Shown here: positions 10,652 through 22,400 of the stretch, one piece after another
How positions within the stretch are numbered: position 1 is the first letter of the stretch
Layout of the letters: each line of letters opens with the position of its first letter
DNA from: Pseudo-nitzschia pungens
Lineage: Eukaryota > Bacillariophyta > Bacillariophyceae > Bacillariales > Bacillariaceae
Direction of reading: 5' to 3'
Assembly: GCA_037355855.1 (NCBI GenBank)
Contig: CM074764.1
Location: 558,001 to 622,000, forward strand
DNA: 64,000 bases
Made by a program: the position numbers and the translations under genes
Notes under the pieces: generated by a model
Told to the model about the DNA's origin: nothing
The model's database searches: none
What the model saw: only the letters and a program-made list of their open reading frames with translations

Positions 10652-12258
10652 TTATGCGTACGTCATACGATGTCCCGACATCTTGCTTCCGTTCACGGGC
10701 TTCTTTGGTATCCAATTCGATACGTTCACCGTCGCACGATCGTCGGAACATCCGCAACCATTCGTGCACGAGAGCCTGCTCGTGTAGTCGGAGAGTGTTG
10801 GGAACTTGAAAATTTGGTAGTTGACTTCTCCCATGAGTTGGTGAGTTTTGCGCAAATCGGATGCCGCATTCTTGACCTTGTCGCGGGCTCTGGAAGTAAG
10901 GTATTCCTCCAACAGTCGCAGGTTGTCAAAGGCGTCCTCGAATTCGAACAAAACGACTTGGCAGTAAATGAGTTTTTTGAGAGATTGCGACCAACCACGC
11001 TGTGACTGTTCAGTATATGATTCCGACTGGAGCTTAACGAGATCTCTGTAAACGACTCGGGCTTTTTCAAGCTCCTGTGACTTGCAGTAACAGTAGGCAA
11101 TGTTAGTCATTGTGCTCAGAATGAGCTTGTTGTCAGCTTCCAGCAAAACCTTCTGTATTTTCAGAGATTCCATGAATGTATCAATAGCATCCTTGTACTT
11201 TTCTTGCTCTAAATCAATGTAACCCTTGTTGCACATCGTGGACGCCATCGTCAGGTGTCCGGGCTTCGAAGTATTCGAAACAAGTCTAAATGCCGAGAAC
11301 CACGACGAACCAAAAATTTCCTTTTGCTCTTGAATCGCTTGCATGTATTTCCTTCTAGCCTCGTCGTAATTTTTGATCTCGAAGTTCACACAACCTATGT
11401 TGTGCTGGATTTTCGCCTTTTTCAATTTCGCTTCCCGTTTGGTTGCCGCATCTTCAGCCTCGCAACACTCAATTTCTCGCAATTCAAGCGCATCCTCGAA
11501 CACCTGGATGCTCTTCTTGTACTTCTTCATTGATAGAAGAATAATACCATACTCCACTAATGAATCAGCAACTTTGGGCTCGTCTTCTCCGAGGGTAAGC
11601 TTCCTGATTCGCACGGCCTCTTCAATGGCATCCCTGGCATCGTCAAGGAGACCGGAACGCAGATTTGCAACTGCAACATTGTGAAGAGCAGATCCCACTC
11701 GATGATGCTCTTCTCCGTATCTATTGAGTAGAGCTGATAGAATGCTCTCGAATATTTTGATCGCTCGAGCGTACTTTCCGATCTATTGTGTGATCACGGT
11801 TTTGATTGAAAGGAGCATGAGGATAAAAAAGACGTTAGTTTTTTTTTCGACCGACGTCCGGACGATACAGAAAGAAACAGAAAAAGAGGTGCGAATAAGC
11901 TTACCGTCATGCTTTTGCAAGCCGCACGATGCTTCGCTCGCAAATCTCTGTCAAACCGAACAAGGGAGGAACCATTGCTGCGTGCCGTAGAGCTTTCCTC
12001 ACTACCCGAATCCGAATCACCAGTCACGTCGGTGTAGTAGGTCCCCGAACCTGCACTTTCATCAGAGTCGCTATCGTACTCGTCATCGTCAGTGTTCTCG
12101 GAAACGGAGGTGTCGACGGTTCCAGGAGAAAATAGCCGGCCGAAGAAACCATCATTTTGATGTTCTTCATCGTCTTCCTCCTCCTCTTCGGAGGGCTTCG
12201 ACTTTGCCTTCCGATCGTTCTTGCTCATCCGCGTCGCCTCTTTGCTCTTCTTGGCCAT
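10652..12258 (-). CDS. Tetratricopeptide-repeat protein (kinesin-light-chain-like TPRs)
   Basis: Two exons (12258-11905, 11782-10652), 494 residues. The intron 11904-11783 (GTAAGC...AATAG) joins in phase 0, giving ACKSMTIGKYARAIKIF and thereby completing the first TPR. The N-terminal 110 residues are Lys-rich, then strongly acidic and Ser-rich, with GFFGRLFSPG; probably disordered. From about 115 onward, TPR helices follow each other: SALHNVAVANLRSGLLDDA, SLVEYGIILLSMKKYKKSI, HNIGCVNFEIKNYDEARRKY, CNKGYIDLEQEKYKDAI. The role is probably a protein-binding scaffold; no enzyme domain is visible. TTG at 12267 is in frame but the ATG at 12258 with ACAATGG context is preferred. Confidence 0.85.
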
Positions 12259-13203
12259 TGTTTCCAATTATATATTTGTCCCAATATTTGTGTGAAAGCA
12301 ACACTGTGAGATTTATCGTACAGTATTTGTGCCACTTCAACGTATGTTGTTGAAGATCGATAGTGGTGGCAGGAATCTATGGTAGATCTTGATAAAGTAT
12401 GCGAATAAAGTAGTGTCGACAATGTTAGTGGAAGCAACCATACTCGTACCCATGCAAATTTTCTCTTCGTCGAGGAAGGAGGGAGGATTCATGACGGGTT
12501 CAGGAGATGGTTAGGAGGTGACAAGATGAAGTATCAAAGGCTAAGTTCGTCATGGCGAAGTGCGAGCAAAAAACTTTTCGATACTTATGACAAATTTGAC
12601 AAGTCCATCAACATTGGTCATATACATTAAGCAATATATTGCATATCATTTGTAAGCCGTTAGAGATACAACTATGCGTTGGAGGCAATTATCTTTTTTC
12701 GACCAGTGTGGACAATCTTGTACAGACTATACAATCATAAAGGTATGCAATTGGATTATTATGGCAGATAGAACACGGAAGCACCAAAATTGGCGACTTG
12801 GGCGAGCAAAATGTTCGGAACATGTGTTCAGTATCAGGCTCACCTTGCGAAAACGACTCGCGCGCGAGCATCGTGCGCGCACGACGGACAAACTCAATAG
12901 ACAAAGGTGCACTTTTGAGGGGCGATGAGTTGAGCGAGATCAAATCAAAGCGTTAGCGACGGAATTTCTCAATTACTTTATTCAGAAATGAAGGTATTGA
13001 ACGCGAGCCAGCACTTTTTTTTCGTGCTCGCTGATACAACGATAGTCCTCGACAGTTCCGATTTTGGCTGGGACGCTCTCCAGGCTTCCGTTGCTCCGAT
13101 TTTCTTGCAACTACTCACCTGCTCACAATTTGCGATTGACACAAGAACAATCAAAAGCTTCACTCACAGAATTCTTTAAGTTTCAAACGACAAAACAACA
13201 ACC
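12259..13203. other. Divergent intergenic region
   Basis: Between the TPR gene (-) and the Pro/Glu-rich protein (+). A short palindromic run of GCGCGC/CGTGCGCGC occurs near 12858-12883. Overlapping short frames on both strands (12674-12943) show no family signature and are not called. Confidence 0.45.
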
Positions 13204-13701
13204 ATGAAGCTCCAGATCAAGCGTCCTTCCCTTCCTAATGTCAAGAAGCCCACCCTTTCATTCCGAAAGAAGTCTGCTTCCCCTGTTGAGGAAGAGGCTG
13301 AGGTTTCCACCTCCACCACGAAGGTCCCTCGAGGAGGAATCCTTGGAAAGATGGGAATGAAAAAGAAGGAGAAGGTCAAGGCCGCTCCCGCTCCTGTCGA
13401 AGAGCCCAAGCCTGAGCCTGTCAAGGAGGAACCTGCCCCTGTTGAGGAAGCCCCTGCCGCCGAACCTGTCGATGCTCCTGTCGCTGAGGAAGCACCCAAG
13501 GAGGACGCCCCCGCTGAGGAACCCGTCGAGGAGGAAGAGCCTGTCGAGGAACGCGAATCCGAGGAACCACAAGAGGAGGAACCCGCCGCGGAACCTGTTG
13601 AGGAAGCCGCCCCTGCCGAGGAGGAAGAAGTTGTAGAAGAACGTGAACAACCCGAAGCCGCCGCCCCTATCTCCACCGGAATGCTCTGTGGATGCCTGTA
13701 A
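13204..13701 (+). CDS. Small Pro/Glu/Ala-rich protein with basic N-terminus and C-terminal CGCL
   Basis: Single exon, 165 residues, ATG in the context ACAACCATGA. Residues 1-25 are basic with spaced hydrophobics (MKLQIKRPSLP, KPTLSFRKKS). A second basic patch GKMGMKKKEKVK lies near 55. The rest is a long low-complexity run of Glu, Pro, Ala and Val. It ends ISTGMLCGCL. The final CGCL has a cysteine four from the end and a terminal Leu, so prenylation (geranylgeranyl type) or palmitoylation is possible; this is inference. A membrane-associated disordered protein would fit. Codon choice (AAG, GTC, GAG/GAA, CCT/CCC, few rare codons) suggests good expression. No named family recognised. Confidence 0.7.
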   Translation: MKLQIKRPSLPNVKKPTLSFRKKSASPVEEEAEVSTSTTKVPRGGILGKMGMKKKEKVKAAPAPVEEPKPEPVKEEPAPVEEAPAAEPVDAPVAEEAPKEDAPAEEPVEEEEPVEERESEEPQEEEPAAEPVEEAAPAEEEEVVEEREQPEAAAPISTGMLCGCL

Positions 13702-14292
13702 GCTGCTTGTACTGAAGGGAAAGCAATGAATCACCTCTGCCGCGTGAGATGAAAAACCACATCATCTCGTAGACGACTCAGCTGAGCGAGACTATCAAGT
13801 CATACGGCATGGCACTCGTTCTATAATATATATGTCTGCGTGTAACTGTATAACCTATAATATTATTACAATAAAATTCTGTACACCAACATCGACTTCC
13901 AAAGTTTATTGTGTTTCTTGATGTTTCTCGAATGAACCCATTGATGGGTTTCATACCATTAAATTTCGGGAGGCAGTTGGTAAACGTGATGGGTCCGTCG
14001 CCTTATCAGTCAGACCCATTGAAAGGGTAGACAGTCAATCGCCTCTTCCCAAACGGATCGCAAGGAATTAAAAAAGGGGCCTACAATCGTCCTGTGATCG
14101 GAGTTGAACGGAGTGATTCGTGGCCTCGACGGAGTGTCACTAGCAACTCCGAAGTTTCGGAGCGAAGGCTTTTTGTACCAGTAGTCGTGACGTCGTTGCG
14201 ATCAAAAGCACCAAACGGAAAAATAACAGCATTGCTAAAATTTGAATAATAAAATGTGATCATTAGTGTTTGTTCTCCTACTAGCATTGCAA
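13702..14292. other. Convergent intergenic region
   Basis: Between the 3' ends of the small Pro/Glu-rich gene and the ABCF gene. It holds AATAAAA-type signals near 13871 and a short imperfect repeat around ACCCATTGA (13936 and 14016). No gene seen. Confidence 0.5.
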
Positions 14293-17200
14293 TTATTTCT
14301 TGACTTTCTTGAGACGGGCGATCTTCTCCGCCTTGGCCTTGGCGGCGGCTTCCAACTTCTTTTGCCGGGCCTTGTTCTGGGCCTCGACCTGTTCCTCGAG
14401 TTCCCGCAGGATATTCTCCTTGTAGTCGTCGAAGCCCTCCGTCCATTCGGTGACACCCTGCTTTTCCACGACCCAGAGCGTGCAGTCGCACTCCTCGATC
14501 AGCCGCTGGTCGTGGGTGACGACGACGATGCCCCCGTTGAATTCGTTGATGGCATCGCACAGCGCGTCGATGGTTTCGATGTCGAGATTGTTGGTCGGTT
14601 CGTCGAGGAGCAAGATGTGGGGCATCTGGAGACTGAGCTCCACCAGGACGACACGGGCCTTTTGTCCTCCGGACAGGTCTCTCATGACTACCTCGTGGGC
14701 GTGGCCCTCCAATCCGTAGCGTCCGAGCCGGTTGCGGCAATTCTGGTAGTCCAGTTCGTTGAACCGGGATCGAAGGTGCTCGACGGGGGTCTTGCCCATG
14801 GGCAATCGGTCCACAAAGTGCTGGTTGTAGATTCCCATTCGCAGGCGGGGATTTCGTTTGACATCTCCCGTTGTGGGATTGATTTCTCCCGTCAACAATT
14901 TCAGGAGCGTCTAGCGATCCCAAAAAAAAATCGAACAACAAACAAATCGAAAAGCAAGGACCGGGAGAGAGAGAGAGAGAGAGAGAGAGGCAGAGAGAAA
15001 ACGAACGAAAAGAAAAAATACATGAGACAAATTGTATCGGCACCCATGGCAACCACTTCCATTTCATTCCATTCCATTCCATTCCGTTCCAAACGAAATC
15101 GAAAATTCCCCACTCACCGTTTTACCCGCACCGTTGGGTCCGACCACACAGATGCGGCTGTCCATGTCGATACCGAAATCGATCTTGTTGAAAATGACCG
15201 GGTGCTTGGGCGAGTACCGAAAGTGCACGTTGGTGACCTCCATGACGGGTCGGCCGAGCTCCGGCACCTCGGAGAATTCCAGCTTGACGGTGTACTCCTT
15301 GGGCCGCTTGATGAGTTCCTGGACCTCGGCGGCCTCGGTTCCGGCCGCGATGGCCTGGTTCTTCTTCTTTTGGCTGCGGGCACCGGCCTCCCGCTTGGAC
15401 TTGCTGTTCTTCATGGTCTCGGCGGCCTTGGACTTGGACTGCCCGCTTTTCTTGAGCTCGCGGAGTCGTTTCTCCTGTTTCTCCCAGGCCTTGATCTGCT
15501 GCTTGTGGCGGTCCGCCTCGGCCTTCTTGAAGCTGTCGTAGTTTCCCTTGTAGGAAATGAGCTTGAGGTCCTCGATGTGCAGGATTTCCTGGCACACGCT
15601 GTTCAAAAAGTCCTGGTCGTGGGAAACCACAAAGAGGGTCTTCTTCCAAGACTGGAGGTAGTCGTCGAGCCAGATGACGGCGTTGAGATCCAAATGGTTG
15701 GTCGGTTCGTCGAGCATGAGAAGGGTGGGTTCGACAAAGAGGGCCCGGGCCAGCGAGATGCGCATTCGCCAACCTCCCGAGAACATCTTGGTGGGCTTGG
15801 TCTGCATCTCGGTGGTGAATCCGAGACCGGAGAGGATTCCGTGGGCCTTGGCCTCCATGGAATCGGCCCCCATGTTGGCGAGTTCCTCCACGACGACGCC
15901 GAGGCGATCGATGGTCTCGTCGGACTCGTCTCCGGCGTCGACCTTGGCCATGAGTTCCTTTTCTTCCTCGACGAGGCTCCAGCGGACCTTGTCGGCCCGG
16001 AGGACTGCCTCGACGGCGGGCGTGTTGTCGGCGACGACCTCCTGCTCGACGTACAAGAAGTCGATGCGCGGTGGGAGCTTGAGGTCCCGGGAGGCAATCA
16101 TCTTGAGGAGGGTCGATTTACCCCTTCCGTTGGGCCCGACCAGTCCGTACCGGCGCCCGTGGGCAATGGTCAGTGACGCGTCCTTGAAGAGGATCTTTCC
16201 GGCGGCGGAGATGCTAAAGTTGGGAACGTTGATGTCCAGTGAGTTTTGCCACTGCGGGTCCTTTTCGTTGACGGCCGTCTGCGAGCAGGCAAACTGGGCT
16301 CCCTCGCGGCTGGCCTTGGCGGCGACCTTTTCGTACTCGGCGGCCCGAGCCGCGGCCTCTCGCTCCTTCATGAGGCGCTTGCGCTCCTTGTTGCTGAGTT
16401 TTTTGCCGTTCTTGCCGTACAGCAGCTGGTTGCGGAATGGAAAGGTCGAAATGTGTTGTTGTTGTTGTTGTTGTTGTTGTTGTGTGCGAATTGAATGGAT
16501 AATTTGAATCGGGTTTTGGTTGTGTTGGAAAAGCCATTGCCCATTTCGATCGCAAGAGAAGAGCATTAGTACGTGTAGTGGATGCACGCAAGAAATTAGA
16601 ATTACAATTACAATTACGATTACATTACAAACGATTCCGAAAACAAAGTGATTCGAAAACGCAACAAAGAACAAGTAAGAACGGTGCAGTGATTGGTGAG
16701 TCAGCGTTCCCCAGCAGAAAGAACCGAAAAATAATTACAATCAATCAACAATCGAATTATCTGAAGTCAGTCCAAACCGTGCTTCTTCTTCTTACCTTGC
16801 TCGGATCGTCTGCGGCCTCGGCTTCGGCGTCCTTCATTGCGTTGCTCTTGTCGGACCAGACCACGTCGTCGGGAGCACCGTACATGAGTTCCTCGCCGTC
16901 GGCGTCTCCACCGTCCTCCCCAACCAGCTCGTCGGGAGTCTCGGGAATCTCTTCCTTTGGAGCCGGTGACGGCGCTGCCTTGGCCGGTGCCCCTCCGTCC
17001 TCCTCCTGCCTGCTCCTTTTTCTTCATGGTCCGCCTCCATCTGCAGCTCGAACTTGGACTTTGTCTTGGAAGCCGGTGCTGCTGCTGCTTCCTCCTTGTC
17101 GCTGTCGCTGCTGTTGTCCTTTTCCTTCTTGCTCTTCTTTTCCTTCTTGCTCTTTTTCTCCTTCTTTTCTTTTTTCTCCTTCTTTTCCTTTTTCTCCTTC

Positions 17201-17847
17201 TTTTCTTTCTTTTCCTTCTTGTCCTTTTTGCTCTTCTTTTCGGGTTCGAGAATCGTAAAGGCAATCTGTTCCACATCGTCATCTTCGTCTCGTCTTCGTC
17301 TTCCTCTTCGGGATCGCTATCGCTGTCGTCGTCCATCATGGCGGCCAGCTGCGCCATGCGACCTCCCTTCTTTTTGTTCTTTCCCTTGCGCGCCGCGGGC
17401 TGGGGCTTAAAATCGTCGTCGTCGCTGTCATCATCATCGTCGTCGTCGTCGTCGTCGCTATCGTCCATCAGGAGGAAGCGGAGCGGGTCCCTTCTTTCCC
17501 TTTCCGCGGTTGTTCTGTCGCTTGGCGGGAACGGGCGGGAGCATCATGTCGTCGTCGCTGCTGCTGTCGTCGTCGTCGCTGTCATTGGTGATCCCGAGCT
17601 TTCCTCCCATGAGGGCCGCCAGATCGTCGCTGTCGCTGTCGCTCTCCTGCTTCTTGGCGGCGGTCGCCTTTTTGGCTTGCTGCTTGGCCAGCTTTTGCTG
17701 CTTGCGGGACAGCTTTGGGGCGGGGGCCGCTTCCGCCTCGGCGTCCGCGTTTCCCTTGTTCTTTCCGCCCATGGGGATTTCTTCCTGGTCGGACCAGTCG
17801 TCGTCTCCCCGGTTCTTCTTTCCTCTTCCTCCCTTTTTGCGACCCAT
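14293..17847 (-). CDS. ABCF ATPase (ABCF1/plant ABCF4/GCN20 type) with charged N-terminal extension; frameshifts in exon 1
   Basis: Three exons (17847-16796, 16425-15118, 14910-14293), about 992 residues if the exon 1 frameshifts are consensus errors. Both introns join in phase 0: DDPSK to LLYGKNGKK, and AGKT to TLLKLLTGE. Two ABC modules are complete: Walker A GPNGRGKSTLL, signature FSGGWRMR, Walker B LLMLDEPTNHLD; then GPNGAGKT, LSGGQKARV and LLLDEPTNNLD. ABCF proteins have no membrane domain and act with ribosomes or eIF2 in translation control. The 350-residue N-terminus is acidic, Ser/Asp-rich and holds a long KEK tract (about 17240-17110). Exon 1 changes frame at about 17490 (one surplus base), 17290 and 17015 (each one base short, or two surplus); net correction of one base restores divisibility by three. 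Intron 1 contains (GTT)n, intron 2 (GA)n and (ATTCC)n. Confidence 0.88.
14963..14998. repeat. (GA)n microsatellite in ABCF intron 2
   Basis: A GAGAGA run of about 26 bases inside the second intron of the ABCF gene, followed about 60 bases on by an ATTCC pentamer run at about 15057-15090. Confidence 0.85.
16454..16483. repeat. (GTT)n microsatellite in ABCF intron 1
   Basis: About ten GTT units near the acceptor end of the first ABCF intron, which read CAA on the coding strand. Confidence 0.85.
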
Positions 17848-18474
17848 GGTGTTGTATGACTAACGAGGATTCGTCCAGTGCGGTGTGGTGAGGTACAATA
17901 GTACCGATAGTGTAGTGTTGATTGTGGATGATACCTTAATTACTGTATTACAGCGCTTGCGGTTGTAAGAGGATCCGCGATCGACCCGGGAGAAGCAGGA
18001 CTCGTACTCGTACTCGTACTCGTATGTACGGTTCGTACTCGGGAGAAAACGTACTCGTTGCGGAAACAAAGGTGCAGGGCAGGAACCAGGAACGGCAACA
18101 GAACCGGTGCGCAAGTACGGTAACTTACCAGGTAACCTTAGCTCTCCTTCCTCACTTGCTTTGCTTGGTTTTGCCGCGAACCACGTGTGGGGTTCAACAA
18201 TCTAGAGAGTGGACGGCAAGACGACAAAGAGAAATCGAAGGAACGAACGAACAACGAAGAGGATTGTTGTTGAAACCCACGACTGAAGAAGGCATGAATA
18301 ATGAACACGGAGTAAGGTGAGAAGTACAAGTAAGGTTAGTTACAGCAAAACCTTTATCAGAAGGCATCCGGAACCATGGGACACAAAGGGATACAACAAC
18401 ACGATTTCTTGCAGAAGCGAGAAGCAAGAAGCAGAAGATGAAAAAGAGAAGCAGTAGTAGCTAGAAGTAGTAGT

Positions 18475-18605
18475 ATCCCACATCAGCCTCAAAGAAAATG
18501 AGAACAGCTCCCACATCAGCCTCAAAGAAAATGAGAACAGCTATAAGAACCAGCAGCAGCCTGTATCCCACATCAGCCTCAAAGAAAATGACAACAAGAA
18601 CAGCT
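18475..18605. repeat. Three near-identical copies of a ~30-bp unit
   Basis: The unit CCCACATCAGCCTCAAAGAA continues with AATGA and A/CAACAG. Two copies are directly adjacent and the third follows about 25 bases later after a CAGCAGC spacer. Confidence 0.85.
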
Positions 18606-18647
18606 ATAGCCAGCAGCCTTCTCCTCGCTGCCACCACCATCAACCAT

Positions 18648-18690
18648 TAGTAGTAGTAGTAATAGTAGTAGTAGTAGTAGTAGTAGTAGT
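18648..18690. repeat. (TAG)n microsatellite
   Basis: A run of about fourteen TAG/TAA units, one of many TAG/CTAG tracts in spacers of this window. Confidence 0.9.
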
Positions 18691-19415
18691 CAACAGGAAG
18701 AAATGATTCAGCTACTGGTGGTGGAACAATAACAAAAACAACAACAAAACAAGCACTAATCTGCCTGCTGCTGACCACAGCATTCTTCCTCTTGCATAAT
18801 CTACTGCCATGCCAATTGAGGTTTGTGGGTGCTTCTTCAAAGAAGATGTTTAGAAACAAAGTCCCATTCCATTTATGTCTAATGGAAAGGGAATCTAGTA
18901 TAACAGCCTATGATTCCCAAAACACATCCTCCATGGACGATCACCAGCAATCAACGAAGAAGAAGAAGTGCTCCTACTACTAGTACTAGCACTAGTAGTA
19001 GCTAGTATTCGTGATATCATTGTTATTAGCTAGTAGGCAGCACCAGCAAACTTCTCCGGTAGAACTAGTACAGTAGTAGTTGACTCGAGAATGGAAAGGA
19101 CTGCTGCAGTTTTCTGGTGTTCAGACCACTAGTAGTCCAAAAGACAGAGATTCTAGTATTTCGTCGCTGTAAAGAGAACTGGAAATAGATCGTGGAAAGG
19201 CAATATGCAATAGACTACTACTGATCATGAACAATGGTGATTAAGTTTACGTTGGTCGGAATATTCAAAACGTTAAAAGCGAAAAGGTAAGCATTCCGAA
19301 GACATCAAAAAATATAGAGTGATTCGGGACGAAACTGCCAATGTCGATCGAGTAGTCGCTCTCACCCCACGAAGCGTATAGGAAGAAGAAGTGCGAGAGA
19401 GGCGAGCAAAACAAC

Positions 19416-22400
19416 TCAAAAGGTTTCGTCGTCGTCGTCGTCGGTATCAGAGGCGATGGGGACAGAGCTGGGAAGGAGCACGTTGCTCATGAAATGGATG
19501 AGGCCGTCGCAAGCCTCTACATCCGCCTCGACAATCTCGGGGAGAAGATTGTTTCTTCGATTGACAGTTCCGAACTGGGTCCAGGGGCTTTGGTTGTTGC
19601 ACAAGGTGCGGGTAGACCCGCCCGAGATCATCTCGAGGGTACCTCGGCACTCCAAATCGTCCACACCGAGGATTCCCTCGGTGATGTGAAAGAGATAGAC
19701 AGAGTATAGTTCTTCCTCCGAAATCTGAGCGAGCAAATCGGCAACAATGTCGAAGCCAGTGTCTGGTGCAGCGAAGAGGGTGTAGTTCGACGGGAGCGCC
19801 GCATTCGTCAAGAAATTACAGAACTTATTGAAACCATCACGATTGCAAATGAGATCCACTGAAAGCGATGAACAATATCATCAAAACCGGGGGAGAATGT
19901 GAGTACGAGCATCAGCGTCCACCTTGGCGAGCTGTCGATGTTCATAGCGATAACTGCGAAAAACAACAGCAACAGCAAGTGAAATGGACGACAACAGTAG
20001 TGCGACGCACAACATTATTTGTTTCGACGTACCAATGTCATAGCATCCCGGTGAAGGCGAAGATGACGGTGACCCCGTCGGCAAAGATGATGGTGACTCC
20101 GTAGGAGCGGACGATGGTGACCTCGTTTCGCCGAATGCCAATGGCATCTCCGATGGCGAATCTGTCATCAGTGTTGGCCTTTGCGATTCTGTTGGCGCAA
20201 ACGACAAGGAAGGCAGGAACGATTCAGAGGGCTTTCCCGAGGGCATTGTTGATACCGACGGCGCTTCCGTAATGCACGATCGGAATGTGTTCAGAGAGAA
20301 GCAAATCTCTTGTGCATTTTGGTTCATTTTTTTAAACTTAGTGCAATCTACCGAGCCACACAAGGAGGGGTTCATACCTACAATTTTTCAGTATCCGCAT
20401 AGTGGTGAGATCGAAGATCAAACTCAATACAATCAAAGCAATCGAACTTCTCCGTAACATAACTCACTTAGATCGAGATAACGCAAATCCTCCAACAATT
20501 CAATCTCGTATGGAATAGATCCTGTCAACGTATTGTTGCCTTTATTGATCAATATTACCATGGTGTGAGGGATCAGCAGATTAGACGATGCAGTATTCAA
20601 ATCATTGAAGAGTCAACCGTAAGTCGGACGCCAATAGGCAAAACTCACTCAGATCTAGGTAAGTCATTCCACGTAATTCTCCAATTTCACTTGGAATGAA
20701 GCCTTGTATTCTGTTGGAACCTACAAAAGTCCGACAAACGACACTACAGTCAGAACGCATGCAGGATTTCAAAGAATAGGAAACGCGAAATGCAGACTTT
20801 ACTCCAAGAGATGGACGAAATCTTGGTTCAACGTACCTAATTCCATGTTTCTCATATTCTCTAGCAATCCAATGCTTGAGGGGATTGTACCAATCAATTG
20901 ATTTTGACCTGTGAATTCCACGTCAAAAATAAAACCCAAAGATGACAGGGCCATTTAGGACCGGTAGCATATCAGCATACTTGAGCTGCAAACGAAAACA
21001 TTGACTCACTTAAATTGATTTTTTCAAGCAAATTCAGAAACCCGATCTCGGTTGGAATAGTTCCCGTCAACGCTTCGTTCCCTGAACGTATACAAACGTG
21101 AAGAGCAGAAAACAATGGGAATGATACGAGAGAAGTTTAATTGAGCCAATACTTCCGACGCAAACATGGCAACAAACCAACCCACTTACCCAGATCAAGC
21201 TCGATCAATTCCTTAAATAGTCCAATTTGACTCGGGATCGCATACGACGGTTGAGGTTTTACAACAACTTTCGTTTCCAGATCGTCATCTCCGTCAACAG
21301 TGACGTCTATTGAGACACGAGGTCTGAAGTGCTTCATGACAATTGTGCAAACCGATTCTACTTCAACTTTTGCGGTCATGTTTTGGCCCATCATCATTTC
21401 ATTGACTGGAATGGATAACACCATTCTTTCACCTGGATCACACGTGAGAATCACGACTGGCGTGTCCCAGAAATTTTCGAAGTCGATGTACGTATCATTG
21501 GCCCATTCGGGGAGTTCTTTCCTCATCTCAGAGAGAGCAATTGTAAGAGTCACCAGGTCTTCATTTTTGCAATTAGGAAATCCTTTGGCTTCAAGTCCTG
21601 GATCCACTGTTTGACCAAATGCTGTTTCTAGATCAACTGCCATGCAATCGGGATGGGTGCATGTGGTAGCGCAGCAATCTCCACCATCGTATTCGTAGTC
21701 AAAAATATTCAACTCTTCGTTGCACCTGCCGTCGTTGGCAAACGATTCGCAGTGGAAAAATTTTGCTGTATCGTTATTATTGGGATTGTCGATGAAGTAC
21801 ACGTCGAGTGGTTTGTTGTATGGGGAAAGCCACGAGCTTTCAAAGGATGTTGAAATATCAAAGGAGTTTGTCTTCTCGGAATGTGCCAGCTCGGACTTAA
21901 TGTCGATGATGCAAGGGTCGATCTCTCCCCCATCGGACTCAAAGAAAATCCAACGTCGATCACGTTTGCAGTAAGCAAGCACGGTTGTGCTGGTTTCTTC
22001 CTTGTGGAACCCTCGATACATTTGTCTCCCATCGTTCGAATCACCTGTATACTGGTAGCAACCACTTTGGTCCTGCAAGCCCGATTCTTCATCGAATTGA
22101 ATTCGAAACATGTGAGTTGTCCACTCGGTATCCGAAACTTGTGTCGTCACAATCCCAATGCTTATGGTAAAGAGCACCACTCCCACGGTAAATGCGGATA
22201 TGAGATGAGACTGGAAAATCCAATTGTTTTCGATTTCCTCTTCGTCGGATTCGGATTCGGGTTCCGGTTCCGATTCTTGATGCAATTCGAATTCTTCATC
22301 GTCGTCGAGTTCAGTTCTGGTTCTCTTTTTCGGTACAATCCACCCAATTTTCCTCCTCCAAGGCCCTTTCCTACAATCCGTGAGTTTTCGTTCCTCGATG

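Larger units (their letters stand above)
17848..19415. other. Repeat-rich intergenic region
   Basis: No gene recognised over about 1.5 kb. It contains CTCGTA repeats (about 17999-18022), an acceptor-like GGTAACTTACC motif cluster near 18119, a 30-bp-class repeat, and TAG/CTAG microsatellite tracts (18648-18690 and 18976-19033). Short open frames here are repeat translations. Confidence 0.55.

Noticed and set aside
14266..16176. 636-codon plus-strand frame opposite the ABCF gene
   Set aside because: Leu/Gly-rich antisense of two intact ABC modules, crossing an intron.
17290..17490. A 200-bp intron in ABCF exon 1 instead of two frame slips
   Set aside because: The segment in the shifted frame is itself acidic and protein-like, and no GT-AG pair sits at the required points.
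16957..17859. Leu/Phe-rich plus-strand frames resembling multi-pass membrane proteins
   Set aside because: They are the complement of the KEK and Asp/Ser tracts of ABCF exon 1.
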